A DNA stretch of 64,000 nucleotides from G963664835 sp965220775. GTDB lineage: Bacteria; Chloroflexota; UBA6077; FW602-bin22; JBCLEL01. The stretch covers positions 2,666,001 through 2,730,000 of the forward strand of contig OZ244845.1 of NCBI GenBank assembly GCA_965220775.1, read 5' to 3'. The notes beneath the pieces were generated by a model. That model did not search any database. It saw nothing but the letters and a program-made list of their open reading frames with translations, and had not been told where the DNA came from. Shown one piece after another: positions 34,793-43,747 of the stretch. The first letter of the stretch is position 1. Every line of letters starts with the position of its first letter. The position numbers were made by a program, and so were the translations under genes.

Positions 34793-35608
34793 TTATCTCT
34801 CTAGCACGAAAACTTCGCCGGTCTCCGCATCGCACATCCAAAACGTCCCATCGTGGATGGTCATCCCGTGCGCCTCTGGCCCGGCGACTCCGAAGGCGTC
34901 CAGGATTCCACCTGTCTCGGGGTCGAGCCGAAAGACCGCGCGCCGGTTCGTGTCGACGCACCATAGGGCCGGCAGACCGCGCGGAGAGCGCCAGGGACCA
35001 TCCAATCGATGGCCGTTTCCATCCGCATTATGGCCGCCGGATGGGGGCTTGATCCGCAGACGCCAAAGTCCTTCACCCTCCAGGGCAATTCCGTGGGTCC
35101 GATCGCCAGATACTCGCACCCAATGGATCACCTCCCCATTGGCCGGATCCAGCTCGACCAGCGCTCCGGGGAACTGTGTCGCGACCCAAAGATGCCCATC
35201 GGCCCAAATCAAGCCGTGGGGGAGGGCCGGATTAGACTCCAGCCACGGTGTGGGGAAAGCTGCGAGCTCCGTGCCGGTTTCAGGATCGTAACAGATGATC
35301 TCAAACCCGACCGTGGAGGAGACCCAGATGTTGCCTTCTGGGTCTTGAGTAATCCCGCTGCCGCGTTTAGTGCGGACCTGGAATTCGTGGAGTAGCCCGC
35401 CGTCCGAGTAACGAAGCAAGCACACTTTGCGCTCTTCGCTGTGGTCCACGACCCAAAGACCGCTCGCGGTCGCCTGCAGTCCGTTGGGTTCGGCACACGG
35501 CGCCTTCCAAAGCACCCGTGCATTGCAGGTCCCGGGCATATCTCTAGGAATGAATGAAAGCGTCAAATGGGGCTCCGGGATGTACAGATCGGACTGGCTC
35601 ATCTTCAC
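34793..35608 (-). CDS. Beta-propeller protein (Vgb/SMP-30-like)
   Basis: A 271-residue repeat protein with recurring blades of the type GLWVVDHS, NIWVSSTV, HLWVATQF and TFWMCDAE, each followed by LDPxTG-like turns. This is the pattern of virginiamycin-B-lyase-like, SMP-30 or NHL propellers that act as lactonases or lyases, often in sugar-acid pathways. A segment of about 35 residues between HGIALEGEGLW and CVDTNRRAVF breaks the blade register and looks like an insertion or compensated frameshift. No signal peptide. GTG start at 35608, alternative ATG at 35602. Confidence 0.7.
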   Translation of the reverse strand: MKMSQSDLYIPEPHLTLSFIPRDMPGTCNARVLWKAPCAEPNGLQATASGLWVVDHSEERKVCLLRYSDGGLLHEFQVRTKRGSGITQDPEGNIWVSSTVGFEIICYDPETGTELAAFPTPWLESNPALPHGLIWADGHLWVATQFPGALVELDPANGEVIHWVRVSGDRTHGIALEGEGLWRLRIKPPSGGHNADGNGHRLDGPWRSPRGLPALWCVDTNRRAVFRLDPETGGILDAFGVAGPEAHGMTIHDGTFWMCDAETGEVFVLER

Positions 35609-35825
35609 ACAACGGTATCGGTTCGCGCAACATCAATGGAGGCACGGGCGCAGGGTATCTCCCGTGAATCCGGCCGGAGGCTGCGTCTATTCCGATCTGT
35701 GGTCTATCGTACGCGGTCAGGTCGGCCACTCCCCGCCTTCCGGATTCCAGCCTTCGCAGGAGTGGCGGGGGGTCGCAATGACGAGAGCGGGGGAAGTGTT
35801 TGAAGCAAAGTCACACTCAAACGCT

Positions 35826-36720
35826 GCATGAGCTCATTTTCGTACCAATCGCTCATCCCGGCTGGCGCCGGCACACCAAGTTATGAAAATGGGGCGACGG
35901 GTGAGTTTTTTCCATCGTCTGGTGGCCTTACCCCTCCCCACCCCTCTTGGATTCCGGCCTTCGCCGGAATGACGAATGGGGGGCCGGATTGGCGAAGGGA
36001 TGCCGCGAATGGCGAATGAGAGGCTGCCGGAGCGGTCTATCCCGGATCGGAGTCCGGGACACGCTTTCATAGCATAGCAATCGCTCATGCCGGCTGGTTC
36101 CGGCACACGGAGGTATGAAGAATCACGAGTTGTGGTTTGGTACAGCTAATCGGCACGGCGGATTCTGCTACGCCACACCCCGACCCCTGCGGGGGACAAG
36201 CCCCCGCGCTACATTCCCCTCTGGATTCCGGCTTTCGCCGGAATCACCATGGGCTTGTGAAGACCGCATAAGAGGATGAAAATCGCGGGATGTCGAGTCG
36301 GTTTTTTCCATCGTCTGGTGGGTTTACCCCTCCCCACCCCTCTGGATTCCGGCCTTCGCCGGAATGACGAATGGGGGGCCGGATTGGCGAAGGGATGCCG
36401 CGAATGGCGAATAAGAGGCTGCCGGAGCAGTCTATCCCGGATCGGAGTCCAGGACATGCTCTCATAGCAATAACGAGATGAGTGGCGGGAGTCTATCCCG
36501 AATCGGAGTCCGGGACATGCTTTCATAACGATCGCTCATGCCGGCTGGTGCCGGCACACGGAGGTATGAAAAATCACGAGTTGTGGTTTGGTACAACTAA
36601 TCGGCACGGCGGATTCTGCAACGCCACACCCCGACCCCAGCGGGGGACAAGCCCCCGCGCTACATCCCCCTCTCCCCGCCCCGCTGGATTCCGGCAGGTC
36701 TAACTGGTGCAGCCTATTTT
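35826..36720. repeat. MITE family A fragments (composite array)
   Basis: About 900 bases of mixed family A segments: three ATTCCGGC/GCCGGAAT hairpins (one at 35951-35970), several CCCGGATCGGAGTCCGGG hairpins and two GCGGGGG/CCCCCGC hairpins. Also seen is a block gattggcgaagggatgccgc occurring twice. Open frames here change strand and phase between copies and are not genes. Confidence 0.8.
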
Positions 36721-36829
36721 CGTACGAATGACGAGGCGCGGGCGGTGGCATTCAGGCACTTTCGCAGCTGTGTAGCATCATTTTCCTACCAGTCGCGCAT
36801 GCCGGTTCTCGCCGGCTCCGCGCCTGGCA

Positions 36830-37681
36830 TCAGCCCCCGTTATTCTTCCACCCTTCTCTGTCCAGAAGGCTGCTCGGCGAGTGATTGTACGGCCAGCCGT
36901 TTCCGCCAAGCCAGCGGAATTGATCCGATTTGCCGCATAGCCACATGAACATTTCGGCAACACGCGGCACCGACTGCCACCTGCGGGTCGCGGTGGTAAA
37001 GTACTCGCTGTCTATCGCAAAGTCGGCTGTACCGATGTCGAACTCGGGATCGACGATCCAATCCCGCCGGGGAGGCTCGGAACGCCAATAGCTCCACCTG
37101 ACCAGATTTCGTGTCCCGGGATCGGTCTTGAGTGCCTGCCGGTGCCAAATCGAGCTATGTACGATGAACACGCTGCCAGCCGGCGCGACAGTTTGCACTT
37201 GGCCGGCCAAGTGTCCGAAGTGTTGCAACTCTTCTCGTGTGATCGGCACCAGGTGCGAGCCCGGCAAGAAGTAGGTGGCGCCGCCCGCCTTAGTGTTGGC
37301 CTGCGGTACGTAGAACGCGTAGACAAGATCACAGGTCCTATCGAACCGGGCGCCGGCGTCGATGTGCCAAGGCAGAGGCTTCTTTGGACCGGCCAAACGA
37401 TGGTTGTGGACCTGCTCCGGGAACAAGAATTTGTCTCCCAGCAAGGACCGGATCACGCCGGTCACTGCTGGATTGAGGAACACCTCATTCACAAAGCGTT
37501 CGCTGTCCGCAAGGTCGGTCTCGTGCCCGTCGTCGCGGTCCAACTGCTCAAATACCCACTCGTTAGTCGATTGTGGTATCACGCCTTTCAGCGCAAGAAA
37601 TCCGTTCTTGCAAAACTCCAGCACGTCGTGGTCATTCAGCGTGGGTTTGATGCCGGTGACGGTTCGTTCGATAACTAGCAA
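36830..37681 (-). CDS. PhyH-family Fe(II)/2-oxoglutarate dioxygenase, copy 3
   Basis: A 283-residue dioxygenase. Iron ligands are His106 and Asp108 (PWHIDAG) and His180 (SIWHRQ), with Arg191/Arg195 following for 2-oxoglutarate. TTG start at 37681 has GGAG nine bases upstream. It is transcribed divergently from the dehydratase gene, with 241 bases between them in which I see no clear promoter. Distinct in sequence from the other two PhyH copies. Confidence 0.92.
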   Translation of the reverse strand: MLVIERTVTGIKPTLNDHDVLEFCKNGFLALKGVIPQSTNEWVFEQLDRDDGHETDLADSERFVNEVFLNPAVTGVIRSLLGDKFLFPEQVHNHRLAGPKKPLPWHIDAGARFDRTCDLVYAFYVPQANTKAGGATYFLPGSHLVPITREELQHFGHLAGQVQTVAPAGSVFIVHSSIWHRQALKTDPGTRNLVRWSYWRSEPPRRDWIVDPEFDIGTADFAIDSEYFTTATRRWQSVPRVAEMFMWLCGKSDQFRWLGGNGWPYNHSPSSLLDREGWKNNGG

Positions 37682-37922
37682 GTTGATCTACTCCAATTCC
37701 TCACATACGGAGCCGCAAATCGCGCAACTATCCGTCGATCCTCAGGGTGGCGGCGCCCGGAACCGCATCAGGGGTCAAACATCGCATACGACTTGAAGTA
37801 TCGTGTAATAAGATCGGCTTGCAGGACCATCCGGTGAATTCATATAGCGCCACGCCCTAGGACGAAGAGGCTGTGCCGAAGCCTAGTTTACCAAAGAGGA
37901 GCTGTGGACGGCACGTCCAATT

Positions 37923-39047
37923 GTGTTGAGAAATTGGAGATCAAGAATAACGATCAAGATCGAACGCGTCACTCCGATAACCCTTAGGGGAACCAGGGGG
38001 TACAAAGAGTGGGTCATGGTGCGTATCCTCACCGATCAAGGTATCGAGGGGATCGGTGAAGGCTTTACTTGGGCCGGCCGGGCAGCGGCAATTCGCTCGC
38101 GGATCGAAAGCATCGGGGAACAGATTGCCGGCAAGAGTCCCGTCGAGATCGAGGCCTTTCTGGGACGGTTTTCGCCAAAGGCGAGTGATCGCAACTGGCA
38201 TGCGGCGATCTCTGCGATAGAAATCGCGCTGTGGGACATCCTCGGTAAGATGGCAGGCCTTCCAATATTCTCCCTACTCGGAGGTCCAGTTCGCAAAGAG
38301 ATACCGCTCTACGCGGATCACGGCCTCTTCGATGGAACGAAGAGTTGGGAAGAGCAGGTCGACAGAGTTCTGGCGGCAAAGGAAGCCGGCTTTCGAATGT
38401 TCAAGTGGGATCCCTTTGTTGGCATGGATTCGCACGACGTCAAGGAACTCGGCAAACGGGTGGACCAGGTGAGTCAAGTCCGTAAAGCCGTGGGCGAAGG
38501 CTACCAATTGGCTATCGACGCGCACAATCGATTTGACGAGGCCGGCGCGATCGCGGCCGCGAAGCGCCTGGAACCGCTGGACATTCTATTCTTCGAAGCG
38601 CCCACCAAGGACGACCCTGAGACGCTGAAAAAAGTTGCCGGCGCAATCTCGATTCCGTTAGCAACGGGGGAACTTACCACCAACCGCGGAGAGGCCAAGG
38701 AGCTTCTCGATAGCAGGGCACTATCGGTTTTTCAGCCCGAGGTTGGAACCAACGGCGGCATCCTGGAGAGTTGCAAGACTGCCGCGCTCGCCGAGCTCTA
38801 TGACGTTAAGATCGCGACGCATAACTGGTGCGGACCGATACTGACCCGGGCCGCTTCTCACGTATGCGCCCGGACTCCGAATCTCTTGTACCAGGAGTAT
38901 GCCGGCGGGGCGCCAAGGAATGAGTGGGAGAATGATTTGCTAGATCCGCCGACACAAATCAAGGACGGTCGCATCGTGCTACCGGATGGCCCGGGACTTG
39001 GCTTCGAGTTGAACGAGAAAATGCTCGCTTCCAGGCGGATTGATTGA
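37923..39047 (+). CDS. Enolase-superfamily sugar-acid dehydratase (galactonate dehydratase-like)
   Basis: A 374-residue mandelate racemase/muconate lactonising-type enzyme. Metal ligands are Asp199, Glu225 and Glu250; the acid/base histidines are His201 (AIDAHNRF) and His300 (ATHNWCGP). The D-x-H arrangement with the later H is that of galactonate and mannonate dehydratases, which form 2-keto-3-deoxy acids that the DapA-, HpaI- or RraA-like aldolases in the window could cleave. The conserved region begins at the residue reading KIERVTPI; GTG 37923 is the best available start. Confidence 0.9.
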   Translation: MLRNWRSRITIKIERVTPITLRGTRGYKEWVMVRILTDQGIEGIGEGFTWAGRAAAIRSRIESIGEQIAGKSPVEIEAFLGRFSPKASDRNWHAAISAIEIALWDILGKMAGLPIFSLLGGPVRKEIPLYADHGLFDGTKSWEEQVDRVLAAKEAGFRMFKWDPFVGMDSHDVKELGKRVDQVSQVRKAVGEGYQLAIDAHNRFDEAGAIAAAKRLEPLDILFFEAPTKDDPETLKKVAGAISIPLATGELTTNRGEAKELLDSRALSVFQPEVGTNGGILESCKTAALAELYDVKIATHNWCGPILTRAASHVCARTPNLLYQEYAGGAPRNEWENDLLDPPTQIKDGRIVLPDGPGLGFELNEKMLASRRID

Positions 39048-39079
39048 ACAATCACACTAGCGAGTTGTGCATATCCCTA

Positions 39080-39998
39080 CGAAAGTGTTACCCATCTTCG
39101 CGGTCGCACATCCCCCAGCCCTCCCCTCTGGATTCCGGCTTTCGCCGGAATGACGAATTCGGTGGCGGGAGTCTATCCCGGATCGTAGTCCGGGACATGC
39201 TTTCATAGCAATCGTTCATGCCGGCTGGGGGCGGCACGGCGAGGTATGAAAAGCCGGAGTTGTGGCTTGGTACAGCGAATTGGCACGGCGCACTCTGCCA
39301 CGCCCCATCCCGACCCCTGCGGGGGACAAGCCCCTCGCCTCGCATAGTCTTCGACCGCACTACATTTTCTCATTCCGCCATCGACCATCGGTCTACGACT
39401 CGGCAGGTTTCGCCGGTGGAGAGCAGGCATCGAGGTTGATTGGAGGGCATATCCCGGACCGGAATCCGGGGCGTGCTTTCATTGCAGTCGCTCGTGCCGA
39501 CTGGGGCCGGCACACCAAGGTATGAAAAGCTGGAGTTGTGGCTTGGTACGGCGAATTGGCGCGGCGGTTTCTGCCGCGCCCCTCCTCCGCCCCAGCGGGG
39601 GACAAGCCCCCGCACTACATTTCCCCATCCCCACCCCTCTGGATTCCAGCCTTCGCTGGAATGACGGGATCAGTCGCGGGAGTCTGTCCCGGATCGGGGT
39701 CCGGGACATGCTTTCATTGCAGTCGCTCGTGCCGGCAGGCTCCGGCACACCGAGGTTTCAAAAACCGGTGTTGTGATTTGGTGCGGCGAGTAGGCACGGC
39801 GGATTCTGCCACGCCCTACCCAGACCCCAGCGGGGGACAAGCCCCTCGCCTCGCATAGTCTTCGACCGCGCTACATTTTCTCATTCCGCCCTCGGCCATC
39901 AGTCTACGATTCGGCACGTTTCGCCGGTGGAGAGCCGCCATCGAGGTTGATTGGAGGACACATCCCGGATCGGAGTCCGGGACATGCTTTCGTACCAA
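39080..39998. repeat. MITE family A fragments (composite array)
   Basis: About 900 bases with three internal units, each containing gttgtg-ttggtac, hairpin arms of GCGGGGG type and acattttctcattccgcc, plus ATTCCGGC-type hairpins at about 39133 and 39643-39662. In two units the block cctcgcctcgcatagtcttc interrupts the GCGGGGG hairpin region, the same insertion in both. Confidence 0.8.
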
Positions 39999-40108
39999 GA
40001 GCTACTATATATCTCTGTCCGGTAGTGTATCGGTTTGAAATTAGGAGCCGAACATTGCGCCGTGTTATATCAGCGATGGAGATTAGGGTGCCTCAATGAG
40101 GTAAACTG

Positions 40109-40208
40109 ATAGCCACGATGCCCCGGCCGTGTGCTACTCCGTGGAGTGACATTAGCACACGTGCAAGCTGGCCGGGTCAGGGGCCGGTTCTACCGGGGCA
40201 TTCGCTAT
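40109..40208. ncRNA. Three-way-junction structured element 1
   Basis: Closing stem ATGCCCCGG (40118-40126) with CCGGGGCAT (40193-40201), extended by ATAGC/GCTAT (40109-40113 and 40204-40208). It encloses two hairpins: GTGTGCT-ACTCC / GGAGT-AGCACAC (40129-40160, with a six-base bulge on the 3' side) and CTGGCC/GGCCGG (40168-40187). The same closing stem and two-hairpin design occur at 43594-43747. Whether it is transcribed, or a DNA-level element, cannot be read from sequence. Confidence 0.55.
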
Positions 40209-40420
40209 TCTAGCCGACTATGAGCCTCCGGGATGATCGGCTCATAAGTGCACCGACAATAGCTCTCAGTACAGCTTGATCCTGGCAGGCGCATGCCCCT
40301 GATTGCGCTCCTCACGTTGATCGCCTGATTGTGTAGGGAGCGACACTCCTCACAGACTCTCTCGTCCTGACTTGTCCTCATGATGGCCTGCTCAATGCCC
40401 AGAGAGCGAAAACTTCGCAA
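40205..40420 (-). CDS. Small Cys-rich protein, possible zinc ribbon
   Basis: A 71-residue protein with CEECRSLHN and a second cluster CTESYCRCTYEP, giving a CxxC...C...C-x-C arrangement that could bind zinc. The pattern TSQDERVCEECRSLH resembles the C-terminal zinc-like motif of phage head-morphogenesis proteins, but nothing else phage-like is near. TTG start at 40420. It follows nurA on the same strand by 135 bases and ends inside structured element 1. Not recognised as a named family; could be spurious. Confidence 0.4.
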   Translation of the reverse strand: MRSFRSLGIEQAIMRTSQDERVCEECRSLHNQAINVRSAIRGMRLPGSSCTESYCRCTYEPIIPEAHSRLE

Positions 40421-40555
40421 ATTGGCTTTACGCCACTTGTTGAACCTTGCCCTACGTCGCTATGGGATTGATAAATGCGTACTGGCCTCACCATCGATCC
40501 AGTGTGTGGATCGGCGCTAGGGTAGTGACTAGGGCCGGTCGTCCTATTGGGCTCT

Positions 40556-41710
40556 TCAGACCGGCCTGATCGATTTAGAAGTTGCCTTGGCCGACTGTAG
40601 TGTCGATAGGCCGGCTTCCCTAGCGGTGCGTTCCACCACTTCCCAAAACAGGCGACGGTCGGCAGACCGCACGACAGCCTGTTCGTGTGCTTCAGTCAAC
40701 GAAACAGGGTAGCCGAGACCTTTCTCGATCTGATCGACGATTGCTCCGTGAACGAGATCCAGCGCCGCGTCATCATCAGCTACCCATTCCGGCAAGTCGA
40801 CGCGAGCGATTTCGTCCCCCGTGTTCAAATACACGAAGTGAACACGGTGCTCGCGGTACTGATCGCGCGAAGTGCGCCAACTGCTGCAAAAGACAGCTGA
40901 GCGGTCGCCCTCATCCGTCAGAACCTCCTTGAAGACGTCCCTATCGTAAATCCCGTCAAAGTCTTCATCCGCCAACTCTATCGATTTCTGATCCGCTGCA
41001 ATCGGTCCAAAATTTCGGAACCAGAGGCGCAAGGCGCGGACAACGTCGTCGCTGCGGGGCCGGCTGACGTAGCTCGCGACTGGGACCTCGCATTCCCTCA
41101 GCTGGTCCAGCGCCTGCAAATGCCGGTGCGTGAACTCATCCCGCAGGCTCTGATTGACGCCGGCTCCATCGAGTACGCTCAGCCGCATCGCCCCGTCCTG
41201 CAGCGCGAGCTTGGGCGCCGCCAATCTATCATCATCCGCCGCGAGCCGGGCCAATAGCTTCATTTCACCTAGCTGGCGACGGATACCAAGCAACTGTCCG
41301 TTTAACGCGATGGGGCGGCCGGCAACCTCCAACACCAGATCTTCGGGACGATAGTGCAGATCGGTGCGGCTGAAGAGCCAGGCAGCCGAATCTCCTTGGA
41401 AATCTGTTTGGTATCGAAGAATAGCGACGCCGTAGTTCAAGAGGAAACAGTAGACCGGGGCATGAGGGTCCAGCTCGATCTGGGACCCGTCGACGGCAAC
41501 TACACTGTAATCGTCCTGGCCGGCTGGACGAGGCCTCCGCAAAGCGGGAACCTCGATAGGTTCCGCGGCGCGAACGGTGCTCAGATGATCGTTGACGTTC
41601 TTTCGCAACAGATCGAGGTCGAATTGGCCGGAGACCGAGTGCATCCAACGAACGATCTTGCTGGTCGTGATCCGCCGGCGCTCGCCGGCCTCTTTCAAGT
41701 AGCCGGCCAA
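40556..41710 (-). CDS. nurA: NurA-domain nuclease
   Basis: NurA-type 5'-3' nuclease of about 384 residues. The first catalytic Asp is Asp74 in VAVDGSQIELD, the second Asp172 in LQDGAMRL, and the C-terminal YPVSLTEAHEQAVV region is typical. In archaea NurA works with the HerA helicase in end resection; no herA lies within the window. The TTG start at 41710 is uncertain because the frame stays open to the cysteine desulfurase stop (through a CTG at 41750). It lies 57 bases downstream of that gene and is probably co-transcribed. Confidence 0.85.
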   Translation of the reverse strand: MAGYLKEAGERRRITTSKIVRWMHSVSGQFDLDLLRKNVNDHLSTVRAAEPIEVPALRRPRPAGQDDYSVVAVDGSQIELDPHAPVYCFLLNYGVAILRYQTDFQGDSAAWLFSRTDLHYRPEDLVLEVAGRPIALNGQLLGIRRQLGEMKLLARLAADDDRLAAPKLALQDGAMRLSVLDGAGVNQSLRDEFTHRHLQALDQLRECEVPVASYVSRPRSDDVVRALRLWFRNFGPIAADQKSIELADEDFDGIYDRDVFKEVLTDEGDRSAVFCSSWRTSRDQYREHRVHFVYLNTGDEIARVDLPEWVADDDAALDLVHGAIVDQIEKGLGYPVSLTEAHEQAVVRSADRRLFWEVVERTAREAGLSTLQSAKATSKSIRPV

Positions 41711-41766
41711 CTCCGAGGCGCCGGCGACTAATCCACCGACCTCTAAGGGTGCCAGCGTGCCCTCAC

Positions 41767-42927
41767 TCAGACCAGAGCGCCGCTCAACGAGCGGAGCTTT
41801 TCGATGATCGAGGGCAACTCAACGAGGACGCGCTCGACTTCCTCCATCGTGTTGTCTTTGCCCACAGTCAGCCGGAGGCTGCCATGGGCAAAGTGGGCCG
41901 GCAATCCCAGCGCCATCAGTACATGGGAGGGCTCCAGCGACGCCGAAGTGCAGGCCGACCCACTCGACGCCATGATGCCCCGTTGATCCAAGGCCAGGAG
42001 GATAGATTCACCCTCGATGTTTTCGAAACAAAAGCTGGCATTATTCGAGAGGCGACTCGTTGGGTGGCCGCTCAACACCGCGTTGTCGACCTGGCTCAAA
42101 ATACCTTCAATCAACCTATCGCGAAGCAGAGCGGAGTGGCCGTTAATCTGGTCAAAATTCTCGTATGCCGCCCTAAATGCCGCAGCAAAGCCGACAATGC
42201 CGGCCACATTCTCGGTTCCGGCCCGTCGGTTTCGCTCCTGGGTACCGCCATGCTGTTGCGGCCAGTACTGCACCCCTCGACGAACAAATAACGCACCGAT
42301 CCCCTTCGGACCATAGAACTTATGGCCGGCAAGACTGAGCAAGTCCACGCCCAGTCTCTTAACGTCGAGATCGAGGGCGCCGGCGGCTTGTACCGCGTCC
42401 GTATGAAAATACACGCGACGCTCTTTACAGATCTGGGCTATCTCTTCTATCGGCTGGATTGTGCCGATCTCGTTATTCGCATACATGATCGTGACCAGAA
42501 TCGTCTCATCGCCGATTTCCTGCTTCAACAATTCCAGGTCGACTAAGCCATTCCGGTCAACTGGTAGGTAAGAAACTCGAAATCCGAACTTCTCCAAATA
42601 TTGGCAGCTATGCAGGACCGCATGATGCTCGATTTGGGACGTAATAATGTGGTTTCCGCGAGACCTATTGGCGAAGGCCACCCCTTTTATGGCAAGGTTA
42701 TCGCTCTCGCTTCCACAGCTGGTAAACACAATCTCCCTAGCTCGCGCATTTAGGATATCGGCTACGGTATCGCGAGCCTCGTCCAACGCCCGCCGCGCCT
42801 CTCGGGCCGACTGGTAGATGCTGGATGGGTTGCCAAATACTTCGCAGAGATAGGGCTCCATCTCTGCCAGCACCGAGCGGTCCAATGGTGTGGTAGCCGC
42901 GTGATCCAAGTAGACCAGACTGCTCAC
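41767..42927 (-). CDS. Cysteine desulfurase (IscS/NifS family)
   Basis: PLP enzyme of 386 residues that takes sulfur from cysteine for Fe-S clusters and tRNA thiolation. PLP-binding Lys203 (LAGHKFYGPKG), His101 and the sulfur-accepting Cys326 (SSGSACTSAS) are all present; the loop pattern is that of the IscS (group I) type. GTG start at 42927 with GGAGGG upstream. No iscU or mnmA is adjacent; nurA follows. Its pairing with nurA may be functional or just chromosomal. Confidence 0.95.
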   Translation of the reverse strand: MSSLVYLDHAATTPLDRSVLAEMEPYLCEVFGNPSSIYQSAREARRALDEARDTVADILNARAREIVFTSCGSESDNLAIKGVAFANRSRGNHIITSQIEHHAVLHSCQYLEKFGFRVSYLPVDRNGLVDLELLKQEIGDETILVTIMYANNEIGTIQPIEEIAQICKERRVYFHTDAVQAAGALDLDVKRLGVDLLSLAGHKFYGPKGIGALFVRRGVQYWPQQHGGTQERNRRAGTENVAGIVGFAAAFRAAYENFDQINGHSALLRDRLIEGILSQVDNAVLSGHPTSRLSNNASFCFENIEGESILLALDQRGIMASSGSACTSASLEPSHVLMALGLPAHFAHGSLRLTVGKDNTMEEVERVLVELPSIIEKLRSLSGALV

Positions 42928-43029
42928 CGGGAAACCCTCCGACTCTAGCGAACTCGTCGCTTCGTCTTGACAATACTAGCTAGTTTATTAGGGCACGCAA
43001 CTATTAGTACGGAATCAATCTACCTCGCT

Positions 43030-43560
43030 CAGGGCTTTTCTATTCTCTAACTTCATTCGTTGTCACCAAAGGTTGGCGGCGGTCTTGCCTCCCCCTCCCC
43101 TCTGGATTCCTGCCTTCGCAGGAATGACGAATTGAGGGGCCGGAATGACCAAGGGATGTCGCGAATGACCATTGAGAGGCTGCTGGAGCGGTCTGTTTTC
43201 ATAGCAATCGCTCATCCCGGTTGGGGCCGGCACACCAAGGTGTGAAAACCCGGAGTTGTGATTTGGTATGGCGAGTTGGCACCGTGGATTCTGCCACGCC
43301 CCACTCCGACCCCAGCGGGGGACAAGCCCCCGCGCTACATTTTCTCGTTCCGCCATCGATCATCGGTCTACAATTCGGCACGTTTCGCCCGGGGAGAGCC
43401 GGCATTGAGGTTGATTGGGGTGCAAATTTTCGTACGAATGACGACATACGGTTTGCGGGCTATCGAAATGGCCTTTGTGGGTTGACTGTTTCGACCAACT
43501 GCTTGTTGGCCTAGGAAAATGCTCTAGAAGTCCCAAACATTAAAGAATTGAAAACCCCTG
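43030..43560. mobile_element. MITE family A, full copy 2 (10-bp target duplication)
   Basis: A 531-bp element beginning CAGGGCTTTTCTATTCT and ending with the inverse of CAGGGGTTTTCAATTCT. It is flanked by the perfect direct repeat CTACCTCGCT (43020-43029 and 43561-43570). Its right end aligns with the left end of copy 1 (3919-3990) in inverse. The interior hairpin ATTCCTGC/GCAGGAAT (43106-43125) has a paired change relative to ATTCCGGC/GCCGGAAT. No coding capacity. Confidence 0.92.
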
Positions 43561-43593
43561 CTACCTCGCTACCAAGAGCGATAGCTTGGACGC

Positions 43594-43747
43594 GTGCTGG
43601 TATGACATAGGAAATGCCCCGGACAAGCTGCCTGACAACCAGCTTGAAGAGGCGGGTATCTCACTATACCTATCCGCCTTGATCCGGGGCACTATTGTGG
43701 AAAACGGCCGGTCCTTGCCGTCCCTTTTCCTAGGTCAATCCTAGCAC
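43594..43747. ncRNA. Three-way-junction structured element 2 with long outer stem
   Basis: Core: TGCCCCGG (43615-43622) with CCGGGGCA (43684-43691), enclosing AAGCTG/CAGCTT (43625-43645) and AGGCGG-GTAT / ATAC-CCGCCT (43650-43679, four-base 3' bulge). The outer arms 43594-43614 and 43725-43747 also pair over about 20 bases with small bulges (GTGCT/AGCAC, TAGGAAA/TTTCCTA), enclosing a further hairpin ACGGC/GCCGT. The whole is about 154 nt. The core design matches the element at 40109-40208. Confidence 0.6.

Noticed and set aside
40109..40208. Integron attC site, purine riboswitch or 6S RNA
   Set aside because: No GTTRRRY core for attC, no conserved riboswitch loop bases and no 6S-type central bubble.
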